Assembly: GCA_016875405.1 (NCBI GenBank)
Contig: VGRJ01000015.1
Location: 1 to 64,000 of the forward strand
Source: Deltaproteobacteria bacterium
GTDB taxonomy: Bacteria > Myxococcota_A > Polyangia > Polyangiales > Polyangiaceae
DNA: 64,000 nucleotides
Direction of reading: 5' to 3'
Part shown: piece after piece, positions 58,386 through 64,000 of the stretch
Position numbering within the stretch: position 1 is the stretch's first letter
How the letters are laid out: every line of letters starts with the position of its first letter
Made by a program: the position numbers and the translations under genes
The notes under the pieces: generated by a model
The model's database searches: none
What the model saw: only the letters and a program-made list of their open reading frames with translations
What the model was told of the DNA's origin: nothing

Positions 58386-59756
58386 TCAAGCCACGACGTC
58401 GATCGTCGCGCCGAGCGCGCGCAGGGTCGCGAGGAGCCGCGGATAGCGCGCGAGCAACAGGTCTGGGTTCGCGAGGACGGACGGGCCGTCGGCCCCGAGC
58501 GCGAGGACTACGGCGCCGAGCGCGAGATCGGGACGCCTCTCGACGTCGAGCGACACCGCATGGACGCGGCGCGAGCCAACTCCCTCGACGGCGATGCCAC
58601 CGTTGAGCGGGCGCGTTCCGATCCCAAAGGCGTCGAGCAGCCGCGCATGGCCTTCCTCGAGGTCCTCGAGATCCGTGAGTCGACTGTGCGCCCCTTCAGG
58701 CGCGCGCGCTGCGAGCGGAAGCAACACGGCGGTCGACACGCCGACTCGGTGGGCCCGCTCGCCGCCGAGGTCGAGTCCGCGCTCGAGCGGGCCGCGCAAG
58801 GTGACGTCGGCTGCCGCTTGCCCGAGCGCGTCCTGCTTGGCCTCCACGGCGAGGGTTGCCCCCGCATCGGTCAAGGCCTCGAGCCACCCGCTCGAGGTGC
58901 GGCGGCTCGGAGCGCGCCGCACACCGACGGTCTCTCCCCCCGGCTGCAGCGACACCGCGAGCAAGGCGACGGCCGCGTTCGCGTCGACCGGAAGCTCGCC
59001 GCGCAGACCTACGGGCTCGGCGGGCCCGTCGAGCTCGGTGAGCGGCCCGAGCGAGCGCAGCGGGACACCCGCCGCGGCGAGGAGTCCCGGCACCGTGTCG
59101 TCGCCGAGCTCGCGCTCGTAGAGCTGCGTCGTCCCCTCCGCGCGGATGCCCGAGAGCAAGGCGGCGGCCTTCACGAGCGGGCGAGCGCCTGGCCAGCTCT
59201 CGGCCTCGGCAACATCGAAGGCGAGGGGCGAGAGCGGGACGTCGCTCGGGCCAAGCTCGAACGGCGGCTCCACGACGCCGACACGTCTGCGCGGGTCTGG
59301 GTGCTCCGGCGCGACGAGCTTGCCCTCGATGCGCGCGTTGCGGTGACGCAGCACCTTGGCGATCGGCGCCATGACGTTCCGCATCGTCGCGGGGTCGCCC
59401 GAGAGCGTGGTGGAGAAGGGCAGGCCAACGGCGAGCGAGGCGAGCGCGGCCATTGCCGAGGCGTCGTCGGCGGCGTCGAGCTGGGCTTCGGGGGCTTGCC
59501 AGGTCTCGAGGTGACGTCCGCGGACCGCGAGGCCGATGACTCGGCCGCGAGCGTCGCGGCGCTCGTCGATCGACACGCCGAGCGAGCGCAGGGCGCCTAC
59601 GATCGCGAGCTGCGGGAGGCCGCGTCCGGTGAGCTCACTCTCGCGCCGCTCGCAAAGCGCGGCGATCGCGATGGCGTAGGTGGCTGCTCGCGCGTCGATC
59701 GGTCCGGGGACGACGCCGCGAAGGGGAGATGCGGACGGAGTGACGACGAGCCGCAT
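58386..59756 (-). CDS. EPSP-synthase-fold protein (AroA homologue) lacking the usual catalytic residues
   Basis: A 456-residue protein that follows the AroA fold and motif order (VVTPSASPLRGVVPGPIDAR at the start, LRSLGVSI, FSTTLSGDPATMRNVMAPIA, LPVDANAAVALLAVSLQPGG, YPRLLATLRALGA near the end) and lies at the usual aroA position before cmk. However, the positions that bind phosphoenolpyruvate and shikimate-3-phosphate in E. coli AroA are changed: no SKS..(N)R (K22, S23, R27), NAGTAMR is DDASAMA, the ERP Arg124 is Asn, KETDR is missing, DHR is ERR, and the Lys before FPDYF is gone. It is therefore unlikely to make EPSP. ATG 59756 follows a strong terminator by 39 nt. Function unknown; possibly a pseudoenzyme. 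Confidence 0.78.
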   Translation of the reverse strand: MRLVVTPSASPLRGVVPGPIDARAATYAIAIAALCERRESELTGRGLPQLAIVGALRSLGVSIDERRDARGRVIGLAVRGRHLETWQAPEAQLDAADDASAMAALASLAVGLPFSTTLSGDPATMRNVMAPIAKVLRHRNARIEGKLVAPEHPDPRRRVGVVEPPFELGPSDVPLSPLAFDVAEAESWPGARPLVKAAALLSGIRAEGTTQLYERELGDDTVPGLLAAAGVPLRSLGPLTELDGPAEPVGLRGELPVDANAAVALLAVSLQPGGETVGVRRAPSRRTSSGWLEALTDAGATLAVEAKQDALGQAAADVTLRGPLERGLDLGGERAHRVGVSTAVLLPLAARAPEGAHSRLTDLEDLEEGHARLLDAFGIGTRPLNGGIAVEGVGSRRVHAVSLDVERRPDLALGAVVLALGADGPSVLANPDLLLARYPRLLATLRALGATIDVVA

Positions 59757-59798
59757 GAAACGGACACGTAATTCCTCATGCCCACTCGAGGCGCAAAG

Positions 59799-59830
59799 AA
59801 AAACGCCCGCGACCTCGAGGGCCGCGGGCG
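59799..59830 (-). terminator. Intrinsic terminator just upstream of the AroA-like gene
   Basis: On the minus strand CGCCCGCG (59823-59830) and CGCGGGCG (59804-59811) form a perfect 8-bp stem, the loop can add CCTC/GAGG pairs, and TTTTT (59799-59803) then CTTT follow. This is the clearest Rho-independent terminator in the window. A second hairpin (ACGGCC...GGCCGT, about 59842-59859) precedes it. It may end the cupredoxin gene's transcript or attenuate the AroA-like operon. Confidence 0.75.
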
Positions 59831-59986
59831 GGCGTGTGAAGACGGCCACGATCGGCCGTGTGCGTCTGGCTTAACCCTCGCAGGGCTCGCCGCGCCGGGC
59901 CAACTCCGGGGGCATGTCCGAAACCGACGGCGCCAATCGACCCGCACGCCGGCCGCCGCGACGCGCGCGAGGTCTGAGACCTCCCG

Positions 59987-60049
59987 GTCATCTGCGCAGC
60001 ACGCGGCTCGCCAAGCGCGCACCCCGTCATCTGCGCAGCGCGCGGCTCG
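59987..60049 (+). repeat. Pair of 24-bp direct repeats
   Basis: GTCATCTGCGCAGC(A/G) followed by CGCGGCTCG occurs at 59987-60010 and 60026-60049, with one mismatch and a 39-bp period. It lies just beyond the 3' end of the cupredoxin gene. The 304-bp spacer otherwise holds only the terminator and no gene. Confidence 0.85.
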
Positions 60050-60060
60050 TCCCGCGTGCG

Positions 60061-60852
60061 TCAGGGGACCACGTACACGGCGCCCTTCATGCCCGCCGCG
60101 TAGTGAAAGTCACAGAAAAATCCGTATGCGCCAGTCTGCGGGAACGTGAACTGCGCCTGCATCCCGGAGGTCGTGGGCTTGATGGGCCCGATCGAGTCGA
60201 CCGTCTTGACGTTGTTGGAATTGATCAAGCCGCCGTACATCGGGTGCGCGGCGAAGTCCGTGCCGCTGCCGACGAAGAGCACGGGGTTTCCCTGCTTAAT
60301 CTTGATGCACGCGGGCTGGTAGCTGATCCCGCTGAACACGATGACCGGGAGCGGGTTCGCGGTGTAGTCGGTGAGAGCGTTCGGGTCGCAGCCGTTCAGC
60401 GGCATGGTGGGGTCGCCGCCTCCGGTGGCCGCGCTCGACGACATCGCGCCCGACGAAGCCATCTCGGCGCTCGAAGCGACCGCGCTCGAGGAGGCGACCA
60501 TGTCGCCGCCGGCCCCCGCGTGCATGCCGCCCGAGCCGTGCGTCATCGAGCCGCCCTCGCCGCCGCCCGCGCTCGACGAGGAGCCGACGGTCTGGGCGTC
60601 GAAGATCTCCTTCGTGACGCACGCCTTGTGCGCGACGCTGCAGTATTTGTTCTCGCCTTCGTTATCCGTGCAGCTGTCGTAGCTGAGCTCGTTGTTCGGC
60701 CCGCACGTCTCGAGCCGGTTGCCGACGCATCGCTTCTGCCCGATGCGCTCGTCCGCGCAGTCCTTGCCGCGGCACGCGCTCGAGAACGTCGACAGCGCGA
60801 GGCACAGCGCGCCAACGCCGATACCAACCCGAAGAAGCCAGTGAGTCGCCAT
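60061..60852 (-). CDS. Cupredoxin (plastocyanin-like) lipoprotein
   Basis: The 263-residue product has a signal peptide and lipobox (FSSAC), a Cys-rich N-terminal part (CADERIGQKRCVGN, LETCGPNN, SCTDNEGENKYCSVAHKAC), a long Ser/Ala/Gly/Met-rich linker, and a C-terminal cupredoxin domain. The latter has the type 1 copper ligands: His in FAAHPMYGG, then Cys, His and Met in GFFCDFHYAAGMKGAVYVV. Such domains carry single electrons in the periplasm or at the outer face of the cell. The linker's high Ser content is typical of myxobacterial lipoproteins. A TTGACA (minus strand, 60887-60892) lies 35 bp upstream but has no convincing -10. Confidence 0.85.
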   Translation of the reverse strand: MATHWLLRVGIGVGALCLALSTFSSACRGKDCADERIGQKRCVGNRLETCGPNNELSYDSCTDNEGENKYCSVAHKACVTKEIFDAQTVGSSSSAGGGEGGSMTHGSGGMHAGAGGDMVASSSAVASSAEMASSGAMSSSAATGGGDPTMPLNGCDPNALTDYTANPLPVIVFSGISYQPACIKIKQGNPVLFVGSGTDFAAHPMYGGLINSNNVKTVDSIGPIKPTTSGMQAQFTFPQTGAYGFFCDFHYAAGMKGAVYVVP

Positions 60853-60945
60853 GGGGGTCCAAGTCCTCGAAGCGTAACCGAAACTGTGTCAAACCCTAGC
60901 CCACCCAGGGCGCGTCCCACAAGCCCACGAGGAAGATCCCGCACG

Positions 60946-62358
60946 ATGACCGCCGCGATCGTCACTCCGAAAGCCACCTTCGTCGCTCGTCGCCGAGCCT
61001 TGCACGCCAAGCTGTCGGGTCCCGTTCTTATCGCTGCCGGAGAGGCCCCGAGCCGCAACTACGCGGCCAACCGGTACCCATTCCGCGCGTCGAGCCACTT
61101 CCTCTACCTGGTCGGTCGCCCGCTCTCCGGGGCCGCGCTGCTGCTCGCGAACGGGCGCTCCGTGTTGTTCACGCACCCGCCGGATCCCGAGGACGCCCTA
61201 TGGCATGGACCCCGGCCTGCGCTTGACGCGGTGTCGCACGAGCTCGGCTTCGCCGACGAGGGTGGTGACGTGCGTCCCCTCGACAGCCTCGACGCCGCGC
61301 TCGCAGCTCTCGGCCGCGACGTCGGCACGCTGCCGACGCAAGATGGCGCGAGCTCCACGTGGCTCGGCGAGCGCCTCGGCCGCTCGGTGGTGGCGCGCTC
61401 GGGGGCAAGGCTCACGGACGCTCGCGACGCGAGCCTCGCCGACGCGATGATCGCGCTTCGTTTGCGTCATGACGACGAGGCGGTCGCGCAGCTGCGCTTT
61501 GCCGCGAGCGTCAGCGCCGAGGCCCACCTCGCGGGCATGAGGGCGACCGCGCCCGGCGGGAGCGAGCGCGACGTGCACGCGGCCATGCTCGCGGTGCTGC
61601 GGCGCGCCGGCCTCGAGGACGCGTACGGCCCCATCGTCACGGTCCACGGCGAGGTCCTGCACTCGGACGACCATTCGCAGCCGCTCCGCGACGGAGACTT
61701 GCTGCTCGCGGACGTCGGCGGAGAGACCCCGGAAGGCTGGGCCGCCGACATCACCCGGGTATGGCCGGTGAGTGGGCGCTTTAGCCCAACGCAGTGCGCG
61801 CTCTACGACGTCGTCCTCGAGGCACAGCTCGCCGCGATCGACGCCGTTCGCCCGGGTCGACGGTACCGCGAGGTTCACGACGTCGCGAAGCGCGGCCTCG
61901 TCGAGGGGCTCGTCCGGCTCGGCATTTTTCGTGGCGAGGTCGACGGTCTCCTCGAGCGCGGCGCCGCCTCGCTGTTCTTCCCGCACGGCATCGGCCACCT
62001 CCTCGGGCTCGACGTCCACGACATGGAAGATCTTGGCGACCGCGCGGGCTACGCGCCGGGGCGCACGCGCTCGGCGACCTTCGGCGATGCGTTCCTGCGG
62101 CTCGATCGCGAGCTCGAGCCCGGCATGGCCGTGACGATCGAGCCGGGTTTCTACCAGGTCCCGGGGATCCTCGGGGACCCTGCGCGAACCGGCCCGTTGG
62201 GCGACGATCTGCGCCGCGAGGTGCTCGCGCGCTACGCCGATGTTCGCGGCATTCGCATCGAGGACGACGTGCGCGTGACCGACTCGGGGCACGAGGTCCT
62301 CACCGAGGCCGTCCCGAAGCGCGTCGACGAGGTCGAGGCCGTGATGCGCAATCGGTGA
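60946..62358 (+). CDS. pepP: Xaa-Pro aminopeptidase (aminopeptidase P, M24B)
   Basis: Aminopeptidase P removes an N-terminal residue preceding proline. Read from ATG 60946, with GAGGAAG 9 nt upstream (upstream in-frame sequence is unsupported), the 470-residue product has an N-terminal AMP_N domain (NYAANRYPFRASSHFLYLVG) and a pita-bread domain with all five metal ligands: Asp and Asp in LLLADVGGETPEGWAADITR, His in FPHGIGHLLGLDVHDMED, Glu in VTIEPGFYQVPG and Glu in GIRIEDDVRVTDSGHEVLT. The expected cofactor is two Mn ions. No signal peptide, so it is cytoplasmic. The gene is divergent from the cupredoxin gene. Confidence 0.94.
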   Translation: MTAAIVTPKATFVARRRALHAKLSGPVLIAAGEAPSRNYAANRYPFRASSHFLYLVGRPLSGAALLLANGRSVLFTHPPDPEDALWHGPRPALDAVSHELGFADEGGDVRPLDSLDAALAALGRDVGTLPTQDGASSTWLGERLGRSVVARSGARLTDARDASLADAMIALRLRHDDEAVAQLRFAASVSAEAHLAGMRATAPGGSERDVHAAMLAVLRRAGLEDAYGPIVTVHGEVLHSDDHSQPLRDGDLLLADVGGETPEGWAADITRVWPVSGRFSPTQCALYDVVLEAQLAAIDAVRPGRRYREVHDVAKRGLVEGLVRLGIFRGEVDGLLERGAASLFFPHGIGHLLGLDVHDMEDLGDRAGYAPGRTRSATFGDAFLRLDRELEPGMAVTIEPGFYQVPGILGDPARTGPLGDDLRREVLARYADVRGIRIEDDVRVTDSGHEVLTEAVPKRVDEVEAVMRNR

Positions 62359-62373
62359 CGCACGTCTGCTCGG

Positions 62374-64000
62374 TCAGCCCGCGTCGCGGCAACATCGAAA
62401 TCCCGCTTCGTACCCAAAATCCCCGGCGAGGTGGAACGTCGTCATCGGCCGGCAGCGGTCGCGGACGGGCCCCCACCAGCCGCCCTTCAGGCCCGACCGC
62501 GACGTCGCTGTCGGCTCGGTGCGCTCGACCCACTCGTTGACGTTGCCGTTGAGGTCAAACACGCCCGCCTGCGACACGCAGCGCAGCATCGAGCCGGAGG
62601 GTACGCGCTGATCGAGGCGATCGAACTCGGCCTTGCACGTCGGGTCGGCCATGCAGCTGTCCCAGCGCGTGTACGTGAAGGTGCGCTCGATGTAGGGGCG
62701 GTCGAAGTTGCACGCCGTCGAGTCACGGGCGTCGCCGTAGACGTAAGCGCTCATGGCCTCGCCCTCGCAGGCGAAGTTGAACTCGTCCTCGGTGCAGAGG
62801 CGCTTGCCGCGTTCCGCGCACATCGCGCGCGCCTCGAGCCAGGAGGTCAGTGTCCGTGGCAGGGCCCCCTTCTCGTTCGGCCACTCGTAGCGGTCCATGC
62901 AGAAGCGTACGTCTCTTCGTCGCGGAGCGATGCACTTCGCCTTCTCGAAGCGTTGGCACTGCATGTGGCCCTGGCCTCCGACGACGGCGGGCTGGTCGAC
63001 GCAGCGCTGCGAGACCACCGGGCAGTACGAGCCTGCGACGAGCGCCATGTCGCCCGGGCACGCGGCGCTCGTGGCGGTGCCCGAGGCGCTCGACTCCGGC
63101 GCCGCGTTGGTCGGGGTGGTCGCGCTCGTGCGGCTCGCTCCGACGGCCTCGGCGACCTGCTTCGTGTAGCTCGCGGCGGCCTCATGGACGAGGTGATCCG
63201 CGTTCTCCATCCGCGTCGCGGGAAACGTCGCGGGTGTCGTCAGGACGAGGCGCGCGCGCGGCGATCCCTCCACTGCCTTCGCGAGCGCGCCCTCGACCCC
63301 GTCGAAGTGTCGCCTCCACTCGGCGTCGCGAGCGAGCTCGTCGGCGATCGGGCTCGCCGCGAGATAGAGCGAAAATTCCCGCTCTTCGGCGAGCGCACGC
63401 AGCCTCGCTAGGGCCTCGCGGTTCTCGCGTGACACCGAGGGCTTCTTGCGACGGACGAAGCCGAGGTGTCCGCGGACGTCTCGCTTCACGCGCGCGGGCG
63501 CGGCGTCGTCGAGCCGCATGTAGCCGTCGGCGTCGAGCGCGAACTGCGGCGAGGGCTCGCCCGAGAGTGGTCGGAGCCGCTTCGCGAGCGTGGCGTGCTC
63601 GGAGTAGAGCGGCGCGTACCGCGAGGCGGCGACCGACAGCGCCTCGTCCCGCGTGAGCGTCACCTTCGGCGTCGCACGCTCCCAGAAGCCCCATGGAAGC
63701 GGGACCCGAGCGAGGAGCTGGGTGCGAAAGGCCCCGCTCATCCCGCGGTGCCAGACGTCGTAGGCGTGCATCACCACCACGCCGCCGCGCGGCGCGCCGT
63801 GTCGCGCGAGGTAGCGCTCGAGCATCCAGGCGTCGTTGGTCGCGAGCATGTCCCCGATGGTGCAGAGGTTCACCGCGGTCGCCCCGGTCGCCTCGCGCCA
63901 TATGTCCGGGCGCAGGCCCTGGTTGCAGCTCGAGTCACCGAGGAACAGCCAGTCGACCGGCGCCTCGAGCGCCTCGAGCTTCCGCCACTTCGACTCGATG
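62374..64000 (-). CDS. SGNH-hydrolase-like domain fused to an FGE-fold domain (N-terminus outside the window)
   Basis: The frame remains open to position 64000, so 542 residues are seen. The first part carries an SGNH/GDSL block-I-like motif (WLFLGDSSCNQGLRPDIWRE), then a region with HAYDVWHRGMSGAFRTQLL, and a late NADHLVHEAAASYTKQVAEA; in other SGNH proteins of this type the last motif is DxDHLN, so the usual Asp of the Asp-His dyad is Asn here. A Ser/Thr/Ala linker leads to an FGE-sulfatase domain (CPGDMALVAGSYCPVVSQRC, RFCMDRYEWPNEKG, GKRLCTEDEFNFACEG, VFDLNGNVNEW, AGFRCC), again with one Cys in the GGWWGPVRDRCRP segment. An ATG-like start at 63873 would remove the GDS motif and is rejected. 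The substrate is unknown. Confidence 0.8.
   Translation of the reverse strand, partial: IESKWRKLEALEAPVDWLFLGDSSCNQGLRPDIWREATGATAVNLCTIGDMLATNDAWMLERYLARHGAPRGGVVVMHAYDVWHRGMSGAFRTQLLARVPLPWGFWERATPKVTLTRDEALSVAASRYAPLYSEHATLAKRLRPLSGEPSPQFALDADGYMRLDDAAPARVKRDVRGHLGFVRRKKPSVSRENREALARLRALAEEREFSLYLAASPIADELARDAEWRRHFDGVEGALAKAVEGSPRARLVLTTPATFPATRMENADHLVHEAAASYTKQVAEAVGASRTSATTPTNAAPESSASGTATSAACPGDMALVAGSYCPVVSQRCVDQPAVVGGQGHMQCQRFEKAKCIAPRRRDVRFCMDRYEWPNEKGALPRTLTSWLEARAMCAERGKRLCTEDEFNFACEGEAMSAYVYGDARDSTACNFDRPYIERTFTYTRWDSCMADPTCKAEFDRLDQRVPSGSMLRCVSQAGVFDLNGNVNEWVERTEPTATSRSGLKGGWWGPVRDRCRPMTTFHLAGDFGYEAGFRCCRDAG

Noticed and set aside
58167-59771. Plus-strand open frame of 534 codons
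   Set aside because: Antisense to the AroA-like and cmk genes; the minus-strand products align with known families.
59914-60945. Upstream extension of the M24 peptidase frame
   Set aside because: It overlaps the cupredoxin gene on the other strand; homology begins at ATG 60946, which has a good ribosome-binding site.

Overview
The window is G+C-rich, almost fully coding DNA from the chromosome of a deltaproteobacterium-type predator lineage, most likely a myxobacterium (Myxococcota, Polyangia-like). The pointers are a GH18 enzyme ending in a MYXO-CTERM-type sorting tail, a lipoprotein built of myxobacterial CxxC-rich repeats, OmpA proteins with thrombospondin type 3 calcium repeats, a zinc-ribbon Ser/Thr kinase, three exported proteins of the formylglycine-generating-enzyme (FGE) fold, and very many small lipoproteins. 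No phage, insertion sequence, integrase, CRISPR array or biosynthetic cluster is visible; this is core chromosome with lineage-specific envelope genes between housekeeping genes.

Layout. 1-9.3 kb: 5' part of uvrA, FGE-fold protein 1, tRNA-CAT (probably Ile2), a C4 zinc-ribbon coiled-coil protein, a Ser/Thr kinase, a DsbD-N-like secreted protein, prkA, tRNA-Met, and an L,D-transpeptidase-like lipoprotein that has lost its catalytic residues. 9.4-17.8 kb: membrane spermidine-synthase-like protein, murJ, transketolase, CrtI-like oxidoreductase and a Yip1-like membrane protein. 17.9-25 kb (minus strand): envelope operon DUF4398 lipoprotein / OmpA-TSP3 / 673-residue outer membrane protein, then lexA with a readable promoter-operator, then exbB-exbD-tonB plus a cyclic-nucleotide-binding protein. 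25-35 kb: Cys-rich repeat lipoprotein, GH18, truD, FGE-fold protein 2, a eukaryotic-like 5'-nucleotidase, nagZ and hutI.

35-49 kb: proton pyrophosphatase hppA followed by an unrecognised 51-residue basic protein; a tightly overlapping guaA operon that also encodes three small lipoproteins; proA-rsfS-rlmH; tatB-tatC; a coupled FadL/FadL/propeller-lipoprotein operon and a second propeller lipoprotein. 49-60 kb (minus strand): TPR-like membrane protein, AI-2E-family transporter, YfiM-like protein, rpsA with its own promoter, HAD phosphatase, DUF420 protein, two related single-anchor proteins (one interrupted by a frameshift at a G run), cmk and an AroA-fold gene whose catalytic residues are essentially all replaced. 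60-64 kb: cupredoxin lipoprotein, M24 aminopeptidase P and an SGNH/FGE fusion running off the window.

The genes most worth a second look are the active-site-less AroA homologue in the usual aroA-cmk-rpsA location (with a strong intrinsic terminator just upstream), the Cys-less L,D-transpeptidase, the FGE-fold trio including an SGNH fusion, the leaderless lexA promoter-operator, the guaA-lipoprotein operon and the 51-residue protein downstream of hppA. All family calls were made by reading motifs by eye; no database search was run.
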